Source: Anaerolineaceae bacterium UBA1415
GTDB lineage: Bacteria; Chloroflexota; Anaerolineae; Anaerolineales; Anaerolineaceae
Assembly (NCBI GenBank): GCA_002305635.1
Contig: DBPR01000011.1
Coordinates: forward strand, 1-64,000
Direction: 5' to 3'
DNA: 64,000 bases
Position 1 is the stretch's first letter, and every line of letters starts with the position of its first letter. Both the position numbers and the translations under genes were made by a program. Shown piece after piece: positions 39,633 to 49,038 of the stretch. The notes beneath the pieces are model-generated. The model had not been told where the DNA came from. It saw only the letters and a list, made by a program, of their open reading frames with translations, and ran no database searches.

Positions 39633-39672
39633 TAAGAAAGCCGGGCCTGGAAGCAGCGGCTCGGCTTTCGTT
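39633..39672 (-). terminator. Terminator of lexA
   Basis: AAAGCCGAGCC / GGCCCGGCTTT stem 20 bp downstream of lexA, followed by CTTATTT on the minus strand. Confidence 0.7.
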
Positions 39673-39691
39673 CCCCTAATTAAAAAATTAG

Positions 39692-40399
39692 TTACTGGTC
39701 TAATTGGCGGATGACCAGCAGGACTTTCCCCTGAATTTCAACGATAGCGGGGTTGTTTATGATGATGGGCTGCATGGAAGGGTTGGCGGGCTGCAGGCGA
39801 ACGCGGCCGTTCTCGGCGTAAAAATACTTGAGCGTGGTCTCATCGCGGTCGTTAAGCCAGATCGCGACCATTTCGCCATTGCTTGCCTGGTTGGTGCGGC
39901 GCATGACGACAATATCGCCGTCATTGACCATCGCGTCGATCATGGAGTCACCCTGCACCTTGAGGGCGTAAAGATCGCCCAGGTTTTCGTTGCGAGGCAG
40001 CAAACTGCGGGCGATATCGACCCCGGATTCCGGATCATAATAGCTAAAATCAGAGGCGGGGACGGGCATGGGTTCACCGGCGATGATGTTACCAACCAAG
40101 GGGATCGAGATCAACTGTTCGACCAGGTTGCTGACCCCGGCTTTGAGGTTTTGGACCAGCTCGCCGGCGCTGTCTTTGATCAGGTTGATGCCGCGCGATA
40201 CATTGCTTTCACGTTCAATGTAGCCCATATCTTCCAGTTGGTTGAGGTAATAGTTGACAAGTGAAGTTGAGCTGATCTGCGTCTCGGAACCAATTTCACG
40301 AATGGAGGGAGGGTAACCCTTTTCGGTCTGCCATTCCTGGATGCAGTTCAGGATATTTGTGTGCCGTTGACTCAATCCTTTGCGTATTTTTGCCATCAT
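39692..40399 (-). CDS. lexA: LexA repressor
   Basis: SOS repressor. The N-terminal winged helix (about 1-70) has ILNCIQEWQTEKGYPPSIREIG and the recognition helix ISSTSLVNYYLNQLEDMG. The self-cleavage site is Ala-Gly in NIIAGEPMPV. The catalytic Ser is in VQGDSMIDAMV and the Lys is in ETTLKYFYAE. RecA-stimulated cleavage would inactivate it. The linker between domains is longer than in E. coli (235 against 202 aa). It starts at 40399 or 40396, behind AAGGG. Its promoter holds a perfect SOS box, so it represses itself. Confidence 0.96.
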   Translation of the reverse strand: MMAKIRKGLSQRHTNILNCIQEWQTEKGYPPSIREIGSETQISSTSLVNYYLNQLEDMGYIERESNVSRGINLIKDSAGELVQNLKAGVSNLVEQLISIPLVGNIIAGEPMPVPASDFSYYDPESGVDIARSLLPRNENLGDLYALKVQGDSMIDAMVNDGDIVVMRRTNQASNGEMVAIWLNDRDETTLKYFYAENGRVRLQPANPSMQPIIINNPAIVEIQGKVLLVIRQLDQ

Positions 40400-40434
40400 T
40401 CAACCCTTCTCCGGAAAAACTGTTCCATGGATGA

Positions 40435-40463
40435 ATAATATCAGAACATATGTTCAGTGTCAA
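40435..40463 (-). promoter_or_regulatory. lexA promoter with SOS box in the spacer
   Basis: On the minus strand TTGACA (40463-40458), a 17-bp spacer, and TATTAT (40440-40435). The palindrome GAACATATGTTC (40444-40455) fills the spacer, the ideal place for LexA to block polymerase. The form GAAC-N4-GTTC is the Gram-positive/Chloroflexota type. Confidence 0.9.
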
Positions 40464-40504
40464 GACTCAGCAAAACGATTTCAGGCATGTCTATATGGCG
40501 TTCA

Positions 40505-40615
40505 TCCTATTCCCTCATCCGGCTATAACCCTCACCCTGGTAAACCAGGGTAAACAGTCCGCCCTTCGGACACCCTCTCCTGCTGAGAGGGCGGGCCTTC
40601 TCCCCATGGGCGAAA
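40505..40615. repeat. GC-rich hairpin cluster, copy 1
   Basis: Three short hairpins in a row: ACCCTGGT/ACCAGGGT, GTCCG/CGGAC and CCCTCTC/GAGAGGG. A diverged relative lies at 48785-48935 (CTCACCCTGGTAAACCAG, then GCAGTCTGCCCT). The rest of 40464-40761 shows no gene and nothing further of note. Confidence 0.6.
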
Positions 40616-40761
40616 GCTTTGACTCTCATCCTGTCTTTGCCGTTAAGACCAGCAGAGATGCTCTGAATGGCACGGGTGGCAGGTTGCCTCACGATATTTT
40701 CCAAAGTGTGGGTGCATGTGAGGGAATGATAATTGCAACCTAAGAACTGAGGAGTCTGCTT

Positions 40762-43107
40762 ATGAAAACAAAGAATCTGATCTTTATTTGCCTGGGATTG
40801 GTCTTCCTGAGTGTTATTTTTGTTATTTTTCAGTCGGCCGAAGCGAAAAGTGAGACGAAAGATGATTTCCCAGTCGATTCGGCGGCAGCTAAATTTGGTC
40901 TGATCGAAAATGACAGTCTGTGGCTTTTGACCGAATCCAGGCTTTACATTACAAGCAACAATGGCGAGCGATGGCAGGATATTACGCCCGAACACTCTGG
41001 CAGCATTGAGAGCGTTCATTTCCCTGACCAAAAGCTTGGTTTTGTGCTTTTCTTTGATCAAACGGAAGCGCAAAAGAACTTGCAACTGTTCAAGACGCTG
41101 GATGGAGGCGGTACCTGGCAGCCAGTTGAGCAAGGTTTGGAAAAATTGATCAATGATCTTTACCCAATGCCACTTCAAAGCATCCAAATGCATTGGTTCG
41201 ACGAAAACCACGGTTTGCTCTTAATTAAAGAAGCCACCAGCGCAAACTTCAGTAAAGGCAGCTTGCTGGTCACGAAATCAGCTGGGATGAAATGGGAGGC
41301 ATACGAAGTGCCTGTTGCTGATGGATTTAAGGTTGTGGATGAAGATGTGCTTTTCCTTTCTGACCCCTTTAAAGAGAATATCAGTTATCGCAGCCAGGAT
41401 GGGGGGATAAGCTGGTTTGAGGTATCAAGGCAAGATCCTCAATTCCAACCCGAAGATCGATCGGGTGGAACCCTTTCTTCGGTACAAACTCTGGATCAGA
41501 AACAGGTCTGGGCAATTTATAGTGATGGGAACTGTGAATCTTTCTCTCTGGAAGATGGTTCATCGAAACTGGATTGTGCGATGAGCTGGGCTTTGAGCCA
41601 CAGCGAAGATGGCGGAGAAAACTGGGTAAACCTTCCTTTGCCGGATGGCAAGACCCAGGTGGAAAAGACTTTTTCCTTCAATACGGTCCTACTGGAGCCA
41701 AATGAAGAGTCTCCAGGCCCAGAGGGACTTCAAAACACCTCGTGGGTTCGCACTTTTAAGGGGCACGCTTTTGATGTTTGTGAGATACCCGAGCTGGCAG
41801 AAATGCAGACCTGGATCAGCGCCAGCCCATTTCGGGTGGTAAATCTCTACATCGGTGGCATTTCCCGCTACTGTCGAAATACAGCTTTAAATGCAAGCTA
41901 TATTCGCTCAATGTACAGCCAGGGCTGGCTTTTTATCCCCACCTGGGTGGGACCTCAGGCGCCTTGCACAAGTTTTCGGAATCGCTTCTCTTATGATGTC
42001 AATGAGGCTTATCAACAAGGCGTGGATAACGCCAATCAAGCCGTCGCGAAGCTGAAATCGCTCAATCTCACCAACGCTGATGGCAGCGGCAGCATTGTTT
42101 ATTACGATCTGGAATATTTCACCTATTCGACGCAATGTTCCGCGGCAGCCCGTGCTTTTGTTAACGGGTGGAATACGCGATTGAGCCAGTTGGGGACCCG
42201 TTCCGGGCTATACGCGACTTCCAGCAATATTACGCAAAACAGTTTTTGGAGCGTCGCAAATCCGCCTTACGCGGTTTGGGTCGCAGAATGGTACAAGACG
42301 CCCGGGTTCCGAGCCGATGAAACGGTTTGGAATCTGAGACATCTTTCCAATGCTTACTGGACGAGCAATCAGCGGATTTTGCAATATTCAGGCACTTTTA
42401 CTGGTACCTGGGGCGGGGTTTCCATCGGTATTGATCCGGATGTGGCTGAAGGGCCGGTCGCCGTTCCGTCCGGGGTGGATTTTATTCCACCTGAAACAAC
42501 GATTACGCTGGATGGCCAGGCGGGTTATGAAGGCTGGTACAAGAGCGCTGTAAAGGTGACGCTCAGCGCGACAGACTTTTATACCGGCGTCAAACAGATC
42601 TACTATAAAATAGCTGATGAACCCTGGTTGCCATACAGCACTCCTCTAACAATCAATCGCAATGGCATCTTCAATGTTTATTACAGAAGTCTCGATAAGG
42701 CTGGCAACTGGGAGGATATACGCGTGAAAATTCTGAAAATAGACACGCTGCCGCCAATCAACCCGACTACGATCTCGCCAGGTTGTCAGGCTTATAACGG
42801 CGTGCCTCAGCCGTGGTGCAATGACGCGAAGTTTACCTGGAGCGCAGCCAGCGATGCCGGCGTGGGGCTTTCCCCCACGAACACCTATCAATACTACTGG
42901 GGTACGAACTGCACAGGCACCGCGTCCAACACAACGGTTGAGAGAGTTTTTGACCCTCCGGCCATTCCGGCTTATTCGCAATATTGTTTCCGCCTGCGGG
43001 CACAAGACCGTCACGGGAACTGGAACGCGTGGAAGACGATGTTCGTCCTGCGCTATGACCCATCGATCAAGGAAATCATTTGGGGACCGATATTATTTAA
43101 AAAATGA
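40762..43107 (+). CDS. Secreted multidomain protein with DUF1906 glycoside-hydrolase-like domain (781 aa)
   Basis: A signal peptide or anchor (about 1-28) leads to a beta-propeller-like region (about 40-320) with repeated DGG..W motifs (DGGGTWQ, DGGISWF, DGGENWV), as in YCF48/sialidase repeats. Residues about 330-565 match the DUF1906 (Rv2525c-like) TIM barrel: DVCEIPEL, FIPTWVGPQ and the acidic YYDLEYFTYS. Residues about 573-665 are an OmpL47-type beta domain (PPETTITLDG, then YRSLDKAGNW), and about 666-781 a further Ig-like domain with several cysteines. GAGGAG lies upstream. Probably acts on the cell surface, likely on glycans. I know of no experimentally studied protein with this order. 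Confidence 0.8.
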   Translation: MKTKNLIFICLGLVFLSVIFVIFQSAEAKSETKDDFPVDSAAAKFGLIENDSLWLLTESRLYITSNNGERWQDITPEHSGSIESVHFPDQKLGFVLFFDQTEAQKNLQLFKTLDGGGTWQPVEQGLEKLINDLYPMPLQSIQMHWFDENHGLLLIKEATSANFSKGSLLVTKSAGMKWEAYEVPVADGFKVVDEDVLFLSDPFKENISYRSQDGGISWFEVSRQDPQFQPEDRSGGTLSSVQTLDQKQVWAIYSDGNCESFSLEDGSSKLDCAMSWALSHSEDGGENWVNLPLPDGKTQVEKTFSFNTVLLEPNEESPGPEGLQNTSWVRTFKGHAFDVCEIPELAEMQTWISASPFRVVNLYIGGISRYCRNTALNASYIRSMYSQGWLFIPTWVGPQAPCTSFRNRFSYDVNEAYQQGVDNANQAVAKLKSLNLTNADGSGSIVYYDLEYFTYSTQCSAAARAFVNGWNTRLSQLGTRSGLYATSSNITQNSFWSVANPPYAVWVAEWYKTPGFRADETVWNLRHLSNAYWTSNQRILQYSGTFTGTWGGVSIGIDPDVAEGPVAVPSGVDFIPPETTITLDGQAGYEGWYKSAVKVTLSATDFYTGVKQIYYKIADEPWLPYSTPLTINRNGIFNVYYRSLDKAGNWEDIRVKILKIDTLPPINPTTISPGCQAYNGVPQPWCNDAKFTWSAASDAGVGLSPTNTYQYYWGTNCTGTASNTTVERVFDPPAIPAYSQYCFRLRAQDRHGNWNAWKTMFVLRYDPSIKEIIWGPILFKK

Positions 43108-43419
43108 GATGATGTTCATCGAAGCAATTTCTTTTTGCAGCAAGTTTTGGTGGCCGGGTTAAAGTTGAACATGCTGGATAAACGTCGGATCGAAGGGAAA
43201 GCACCTTCAATACCCTTGGGGGTGCTTCGTCCCGACCTTGCGAAATCGAACCTAAAGCATGGAAGTCGAAATGGAAGGAATGGAACTATTTGTTCTCCCT
43301 TTGGGTGACTGGTGCTGACCTTGTTGTAGAACCAGGTATCAGGTTGCGCTTATCAACAGCCCGTTATCGTTTATAATCCCATGCCGAACCCACAGGGTAT
43401 AGTTTGAGGAGCTGTCAGG
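43108..43419. other. Intergenic region with a degenerate palindrome
   Basis: No gene seen. At about 43187-43251 an AAGCACC / GGTGCTT stem carries ACGTCGGATCGAA on the left and TCCCGACC on the right. That is a decayed member of the constant-flank palindrome family, with a TACCCTTGGGGGT module in its loop. A TATAAT (43374-43379) before the YitT gene is its likely -10. Confidence 0.5.
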
Positions 43420-44310
43420 ATGAAAAAGGTCAGAGCATTTTTAAAGGAAATAGATTTCGGTTGGCGAACGCTGCGCGACTTCGCTCTGATCATTCTTGGT
43501 GGTTTGGTGCAGTCTCTGGCAGTTCGCTCTTTCCTGGTGCCTGCCCAATTGGTAAGCGGCGGTGTCAGTGGTCTGGCGCAATTCTTTTATTATCTATGGG
43601 ACTGGCCGATCGGTATGGTCACCATGGTGGCAAATATTCCTCTTTTCGTGCTGGGATGGAAACACCTGGGCGGACCGCGGTTCGCGATACGAACGATGTT
43701 ATCGGTGTTTTCCTATACAATTCTGACCGATCTGCTGCTGGAGTTGACGGGTTCAAACCCCATTACGGATGATCTTTTGCTAAACACGCTCTATGGCGGC
43801 ATTTTGCTCGGGGTCGGGCTGGGCCTGGTTTATCTCGGCCGGGGAACCAGCGGCGGCACTGATATCATCGGTAAAATTTTGAATCAGCGATACGGAATCT
43901 CACTTTCATTGGCATATATGATCACCGATTCCTTTCCAGTGATACTGGCTGGATTTTACTTTGGCTGGGATAAGGCATTATACGGTTTGATCATGATCTA
44001 TCTGAGTGGCGTCGCGGCTGATATGATCTCGCAGGGCTCCAACGTTATCCGCGAAGCCATCATTATTACGGATCGATCGCAGGAAGTCATCCTGGCGATC
44101 AGCGACGAGTTAGGTCGGGGGGCGACACTCCTGCAAGCCAAGGGAAGCTATACACAGAAGGACCGCCCGGTCATCTTTTGTGTTGTGACCGCCGGAGAAG
44201 TGATCCGTTTGAAAACGATCGTTCATGATATCGACCCGAAAGCCTTTATGGTGGTCGGGCATGCCAATGAAGCCCTGGGCGAGGGTTTTAAGCCCCTGGT
44301 TGAGAAGTGA
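43420..44310 (+). CDS. YitT family membrane protein (296 aa)
   Basis: The N-terminal DUF161 membrane part has five or six helices (GGLVQSLAVRSFLVPAQLVSGGVSGLAQ; GGILLGVGLGLVYLGRGTSGGTDIIGKIL). The C-terminal DUF2179 domain (about 215-290) is soluble, with IITDRSQEVILAISDELGRGATLLQAKGSYT. The transport substrate is unknown. GAGGAG lies 8 nt before the ATG. The macro-domain gene follows after 15 bp in the same direction, probably cotranscribed. Confidence 0.92.
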   Translation: MKKVRAFLKEIDFGWRTLRDFALIILGGLVQSLAVRSFLVPAQLVSGGVSGLAQFFYYLWDWPIGMVTMVANIPLFVLGWKHLGGPRFAIRTMLSVFSYTILTDLLLELTGSNPITDDLLLNTLYGGILLGVGLGLVYLGRGTSGGTDIIGKILNQRYGISLSLAYMITDSFPVILAGFYFGWDKALYGLIMIYLSGVAADMISQGSNVIREAIIITDRSQEVILAISDELGRGATLLQAKGSYTQKDRPVIFCVVTAGEVIRLKTIVHDIDPKAFMVVGHANEALGEGFKPLVEK

Positions 44311-44325
44311 TCTGAGGGACGAGCC

Positions 44326-44835
44326 ATGACGGAAATTCGGGCAATTCAAGCCGATATCACGACCCTTACGGTGGACGCGATCGTCAACGCTGCCAATCGA
44401 AGTTTGTTGGGCGGCGGCGGGGTGGATGGCGCCATCCATCGGGCTGCCGGACCTGAATTGTTGCGCGCTTGTCGGGGTTTGAACGGTTGTGAGACGGGTG
44501 AGGCGAAGATCACGCCGGGGTTCAAGCTGCCCGCGCGTTATGTGATCCATACGGTCGGGCCGATCTGGAGGGATGGTTCTCACAATGAGGCAAAATTACT
44601 GGCGAATTGTTACCGAAACAGCCTTGTTCTGGCTGCTGAAAACGGTGTCAAATCAATCGCCTTTCCCTCGATCAGCACCGGTGTTTACAGATATCCCATT
44701 GAAGAAGCCGCAAAGATCGCTGTCGATACGGTACGGGAAGTTGTATTGGAGCTTGCGGGCTTTGAAACAGTGATCTTCTGCTGCTTTTCCCGATATGATC
44801 TGGAGATCTACCAACAATATCTGGCGAAGGCTTAA
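44326..44835 (+). CDS. Macro domain protein, probable O-acetyl-ADP-ribose deacetylase
   Basis: A single macro domain (169 aa) that binds ADP-ribose and probably hydrolyses O-acetyl-ADP-ribose or ADP-ribosylated residues. Motifs: [27 protein letters not shown], the Asn/Asp of the active site, and [13 protein letters not shown]. It closely resembles the YmdB/MacroD group. It follows yitT and ends in a 4-nt overlap with the convergent MazG-like gene (the two stop codons share TTAA). Confidence 0.93.
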   Translation: MTEIRAIQADITTLTVDAIVNAANRSLLGGGGVDGAIHRAAGPELLRACRGLNGCETGEAKITPGFKLPARYVIHTVGPIWRDGSHNEAKLLANCYRNSLVLAAENGVKSIAFPSISTGVYRYPIEEAAKIAVDTVREVVLELAGFETVIFCCFSRYDLEIYQQYLAKA

Positions 44836-45215
44836 GAATTAATTGGCTTGCCCAGTTTAAGCTCCATTTTCTCAAGAAGGGCATCGTCGGGGGACTGCCC
44901 GTTGTAGGTATCCATAAAAACAGAAAGCATCATGTTGCAATCGGCGGCTTCGTGGGTGATGTTTTCCTTGCGCAGTCGGTCGTTGTTGCGGATCCAACCG
45001 GGTTTGCGCGAAACAATCTCGTCGGCTTTCAGGCCTAAATCCGCATAGGATTGGAAAAGCTCCTGTTCTTCCTCGGTCAGGTCAACCGGTTGAATGGCAA
45101 GCCAGGCTTCTGCCAGTTCCCCAACTTCGGAAAGATAAAAGAGGAGTGCGCTTTTTTGGTCTGGCCAGCCCAGGCCGCGTTGATCGTAATAATCCTTGAT
45201 AATTTCTATTTTCAT
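44832..45215 (-). CDS. MazG-like nucleotide pyrophosphohydrolase (127 aa)
   Basis: An all-alpha NTP pyrophosphohydrolase of the MazG-like superfamily. The metal-binding motif is [13 protein letters not shown] (ExxE), with the second acidic motif [14 protein letters not shown]. Such enzymes clear abnormal or surplus nucleotides. The single-domain length fits. It converges on the macro-domain gene, overlapping by 4 nt. Substrate unknown. Confidence 0.8.
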   Translation of the reverse strand: MKIEIIKDYYDQRGLGWPDQKSALLFYLSEVGELAEAWLAIQPVDLTEEEQELFQSYADLGLKADEIVSRKPGWIRNNDRLRKENITHEAADCNMMLSVFMDTYNGQSPDDALLEKMELKLGKPINS

Positions 45216-45359
45216 AATGGCTCCTGAGGAAATTTTACCCTATCAAAGCTAACTCGAATATGATCATATCGCTCAATGCTATTGTTATTCATTACGATGC
45301 TTATTCCATTGCCTTGTGATAAGATTGACCCACTGCTTTTTATAACAATTGAGGTGAAA

Positions 45360-46625
45360 ATGACAGAAGTCCCTATTCAATGGATTGCCAACAACCACGC
45401 CCTGGAGAATCCAAAATCGAAGCTGGCAGCAGAGCTTTTTCCGGCTGGAACAGCCCGCAAGGTGCGCCAGCTGCACAGCTCCATCCCCGGCTACCAGATG
45501 AGCCCGCTCAAGAGCCTGCCGCGACTGGCAAAACGCATCGGCGTGGGCGGAATCTGGGTCAAGGATGAATCTGCCCGCCTCTCGCTCAACTCCTTTAAGG
45601 TTTTGGGCGGCGCGTACGCCATCTATCGCAAACTGCTTGAACGCGGCGGCTTCAACCAGGACGAACTTTCCCTGCGCGATCTGTTGCAGCTGGATGGCGA
45701 CCATCGTGAAAAACTGGGGCATCCCGTCTTTGCCACTGCCACGGACGGCAACCACGGCACCGGCGTGGCCTGGGCGGCAAACAAAATGGGTTTTCCGGCT
45801 GTCATTTATGTTCACTCGCTGACCACCAAAGACCGCATCCGCGGGATCGAACGCCAGGGCGGCAAGGTGGTTGTCGTGGATGGCAATTATGACGATGCCG
45901 TGCGCCAGGCCAGCATTGACGCCAAAGCCAACGGCTGGGAAGTGATCTCCGATACGTCCTGGGAGGGCTACGAAGATGTGCCCAAGTGGATCATGCAAGG
46001 CTACGCCACCATGTTCTCGGAAGCCCAGGAGCAATTCTCCGGGCAGGGACTAAGCCGACCAACGCACCTGCTGGTGCAGGCGGGGGTGGGCTCGCTCGCG
46101 GCGGCTGCGATCGGTTTTTATTCGGTCTTGTTTGAGGATAATGTTCCGCTTTCCATGGTGGTTGAGCCAACCAAAGCGGCTTGCTTGTTCGAATCGATCA
46201 AAAAAGGCGACGGCAAACCGCATAGTGTTACCGGCGACCTGGACACCATTATGGCAGGTCTGGCATGCGGCGATCCCAACCCACTCGCCTGGGAAACGCT
46301 CTACAACTGCGCTGATTACTTCGCGGTCTGTCCTGATTATGTGGCAGCCAAGGGCATGCGCGTCTATTCCACACCGCTGTATGGCGATCCCTTCATCGTT
46401 TCCGGCGAATCCGGCGCGGTGACGCTGGGCGCGCTGATGTACACGATGGAATATGAAGGCGCGCGCGAATTGCGCGAGGCGATAGGGCTGAACGAGGAAT
46501 CGCAGGTTTTGCTGATCAATACCGAGGGCAACACCTCACCGGATGAATTCAGAAGCGTGGTTTGGGAAGGCAGCATGCCTGTTCCCGATGAATACAAAAT
46601 GCACGCCCGCGAAAGCGAAGAGTAG
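45360..46625 (+). CDS. dpaL: Diaminopropionate ammonia-lyase
   Basis: PLP enzyme that converts 2,3-diaminopropionate to pyruvate and two ammonia. The PLP lysine is in RLSLNSFKVLGGAYA. FATATDGNHGTGVAWAANKMG, the DTSWEGYEDVPKWIMQGYATMF segment and VQAGVGSLAAAAIGF are typical of DpaL. The start is the ATG at 45360, with GAGGTG 5 nt upstream; a longer frame to 45276 has no site. It is 421 aa. It stands alone, without the purine-catabolism genes that often accompany it. Confidence 0.93.
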   Translation: MTEVPIQWIANNHALENPKSKLAAELFPAGTARKVRQLHSSIPGYQMSPLKSLPRLAKRIGVGGIWVKDESARLSLNSFKVLGGAYAIYRKLLERGGFNQDELSLRDLLQLDGDHREKLGHPVFATATDGNHGTGVAWAANKMGFPAVIYVHSLTTKDRIRGIERQGGKVVVVDGNYDDAVRQASIDAKANGWEVISDTSWEGYEDVPKWIMQGYATMFSEAQEQFSGQGLSRPTHLLVQAGVGSLAAAAIGFYSVLFEDNVPLSMVVEPTKAACLFESIKKGDGKPHSVTGDLDTIMAGLACGDPNPLAWETLYNCADYFAVCPDYVAAKGMRVYSTPLYGDPFIVSGESGAVTLGALMYTMEYEGARELREAIGLNEESQVLLINTEGNTSPDEFRSVVWEGSMPVPDEYKMHARESEE

Positions 46626-46689
46626 GTAAAGTCCTATTGTCCGTAACGGAACCTAACCGTTATGGGCTCCGTTTGGTTTTATAGTCGAA

Positions 46690-46716
46690 TCAAGAGCCAA
46701 TCTACGGATTGGCTCG
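46690..46716 (+). terminator. Possible terminator after dpaL
   Basis: GAGCCAATC / GATTGGCTC stem followed by CGTCGTTTTC; the T run is weak. Confidence 0.4.
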
Positions 46717-46791
46717 TCGTTTTCTGTTTCCTTAGGATTGGAAAATTGTAATTAACCTAATAAAATTCAAACATTAATCCTTTAGTCTTGG

Positions 46792-46797
46792 TATCAT
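46792..46797 (+). promoter_or_regulatory. -10 box of a predicted leaderless GH13 mRNA
   Basis: TATCAT ends 9 nt before the ATG; no Shine-Dalgarno is present. Confidence 0.35.
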
Positions 46798-46806
46798 TAG
46801 CGCTCG

Positions 46807-48720
46807 ATGGAAAACTCAAATCAAAAGAAAACAAACGAAGAAAAACAATATCAGGCAATAGGTCAGATCCCCGAATATTTGCGGCATCTCCTGCATACCT
46901 GCACGCGCGACCATCTTTCCAACCCACATCCGAAACTGGGTGAGGTGGTGACGGTCAGGCTGGAGTTCCCTTCGCAAGGCAAGCCCGAGCAGGTGGTCCT
47001 GCGCACGATCCCGAACGGCGAGCAGCAGCTTAGCGCTCTGAAAAAGGTGGCGGAAACGGAATCGAAGCAGGTTTGGGAAGGGCGGCTGAAAATAAATGAA
47101 CCGAAGGTGCCTTATCGCTTCGCCATCCAGGATCAGGGGCGGATCTGGTGGTACAATGCTGCCGGGCTTCATAATCATGTCCCTTTGGGCTTGTTCGACT
47201 TCAAGCTCCTGGCGGATGTGCCCGAGATCCCCTGGCTGCAAAGCAGTGTTTTTTATCAGATATTTCCTGACCGCTTTGCCAACGGCGACCCGTCCAACGA
47301 TCCGAAAGACGAAGTGCTGGATATCTACCCCGGCGTCACCCGCAGTACCTACCCATGGGGGGAACGCCCGAATCAACCCGAAAGCCGAATGCATTTTCCA
47401 TTTTATGGCGGCGACCTGGCCGGCATTGAGCAAAAGCTGCCCTATCTGCAGGATCTGGGCGTGAATGCGCTGTATCTCAACCCGATCTTCACGGCTTTTA
47501 CCAATCACCGCTACGATGTGGCTGATTTTCGAAATGTCGATCCGGTTTTGGGCGGCAACGAGGCGCTGATCTCGCTTTCGAAGGCCTTGAAAGCGAAGAA
47601 GATGCGTTATATCCTCGATATTGTCACCAACCACTGCGGCGCCGGGCATCCCTGGTTCCGCGAAGCCTATAAAGACCCTGAAAGCCCGAAACGAAGCGCA
47701 TTTTACTTTGATGAGGGAAACAATTACGTTTCCTGGATGGGTTTTGGACATCTGCCCAAGCTAAATTATCGCAACACTGAGCTGCGCGAAAAAATGTTCG
47801 AGGGCGAATCGAGCGTTTTCGCGCATTGGCTGAAGGCGCCTTATCAGGCTGACGGCTGGCGCGTGGATGTGGGCAACATGCTGGGGCGCCACGATGCCGA
47901 CCAACTGGACGGCGAAGTCCTCCCGGCGATCCGTCGAGCGGTTAAACGTGCCTCGGCTGAGAGCTATTTGATCGGGGAGAACTTTTTTGAGGCGATCGGG
48001 CAGCTGCAGGGCGATATCTGGGACGGCGTGATGAACTACGCCGGATTCAGCGATCCATTTTTGCATTGGCTCAAGCCTTACCGCCACAGCGCCCTAAAAT
48101 GTGAAACTGTTCTGAAATCCAGCTTGCCGGATGAGACGGACAGCCTGATCCAAAGCTGGCAGACGAATCTCGCGGCTATCCCGTATTGTGTTGCCTTGCA
48201 GCAATTCAACCTGCTCGGCAGCCACGATACCGCGCGCATCGCGACGATCCTCGAAGGTGATCAGGCCTTGATCAAACTGGCTGCCATGGTGCAGTTCGCT
48301 TTCCCGGGCGTGCCTTGCGTTTATTATGGCGATGAGATCGGTTTGCGGAATGAAGAAGGATTTGGCCAGCGCAACTGCTTCCCCTGGGATGAAAGCCGAT
48401 GGGATCACGACCTGCGCGCTTTTTATCAGCGTTTGATCGGATTGCGAAGGTCGAGTCCGATCCTGGCTTACGGCAGTTTTAGAGTTTTATATTGGGATGA
48501 GTTTGGATTTGTGTTTGAGCGGGCTTTGGCGGGTGAGCGCGTTTTGCTGAGCGCCAACCGTGAGGCAAGACCCTATGAGGTTATGATCGATTTTGCCAGG
48601 CTTGAAACCGAACGGAATTATGCCTTTGAAGGCTTCTTTAGTGGCGAAAGGCTGGAAGTCAGGGCTGGTCAGCTGCGCTTGCCTGCTCGGGATAAAGGGG
48701 CTGAGATCTGGATTGAATAA
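46807..48720 (+). CDS. GH13 cyclomaltodextrinase/neopullulanase-type amylase (637 aa)
   Basis: Hydrolyses alpha-glucans or cyclodextrins. The N-terminal beta domain (about 40-150) is followed by the TIM barrel. SVFYQIFPDRFANGDP is a family hallmark, and DIVTNHCGAGHPWF is region I. GWRVDVGNMLG holds the nucleophile Asp, ESYLIGENFFEA the acid/base Glu, and LLGSHDTARI the third Asp. No signal peptide, so it is cytoplasmic and probably acts on imported oligosaccharides. No Shine-Dalgarno; TATCAT ends 9 nt before the ATG. A hairpin with a T run (48809-48837) follows. Confidence 0.92.
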   Translation: MENSNQKKTNEEKQYQAIGQIPEYLRHLLHTCTRDHLSNPHPKLGEVVTVRLEFPSQGKPEQVVLRTIPNGEQQLSALKKVAETESKQVWEGRLKINEPKVPYRFAIQDQGRIWWYNAAGLHNHVPLGLFDFKLLADVPEIPWLQSSVFYQIFPDRFANGDPSNDPKDEVLDIYPGVTRSTYPWGERPNQPESRMHFPFYGGDLAGIEQKLPYLQDLGVNALYLNPIFTAFTNHRYDVADFRNVDPVLGGNEALISLSKALKAKKMRYILDIVTNHCGAGHPWFREAYKDPESPKRSAFYFDEGNNYVSWMGFGHLPKLNYRNTELREKMFEGESSVFAHWLKAPYQADGWRVDVGNMLGRHDADQLDGEVLPAIRRAVKRASAESYLIGENFFEAIGQLQGDIWDGVMNYAGFSDPFLHWLKPYRHSALKCETVLKSSLPDETDSLIQSWQTNLAAIPYCVALQQFNLLGSHDTARIATILEGDQALIKLAAMVQFAFPGVPCVYYGDEIGLRNEEGFGQRNCFPWDESRWDHDLRAFYQRLIGLRRSSPILAYGSFRVLYWDEFGFVFERALAGERVLLSANREARPYEVMIDFARLETERNYAFEGFFSGERLEVRAGQLRLPARDKGAEIWIE

Positions 48721-48784
48721 AGCGGATGTGGATTGAAAATGCCCTAATATTTTGCAATTTCAATCTGACGTTCTGTTTTCATTT

Positions 48785-48935
48785 AGCCCCTCATCCGCCC
48801 TACGGGCACCTTCTCCCGAGCGGAGAAGGCTTTTTTTACTCGCCTTGCGCGCAACTCATCCATTGCCTTGCGGGCTACTCCTCACCCTGGTAAACCAGAG
48901 CGCAAGCAGTCTGCCCTAAGGGCATCTCTGTTAAT
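48785..48935. repeat. GC-rich hairpin cluster, copy 2, including the likely GH13 terminator
   Basis: CCTTCTCC / GGAGAAGG followed by seven Ts (48809-48837) is probably the GH13 terminator. CGCCCTACGGGC and CTGCCCTAAGGGCA are further short hairpins. The segment CTCACCCTGGTAAACCAG matches 40532-40549. Confidence 0.65.
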
Positions 48936-49038
48936 CACGACCTGCCCCAATCCACTCGACCTGACAGAACTATGTACCAATTAGATATCGTCTTGAATGT
49001 CAGGAGAAAGGTGCAAATCTGACAGTGGGACAGTGGGC
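48936..49038. other. Intergenic stretch between repeats
   Basis: About 100 bp between the hairpin cluster and the palindrome doublet. Nothing recognisable is seen in it. Confidence 0.5.
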
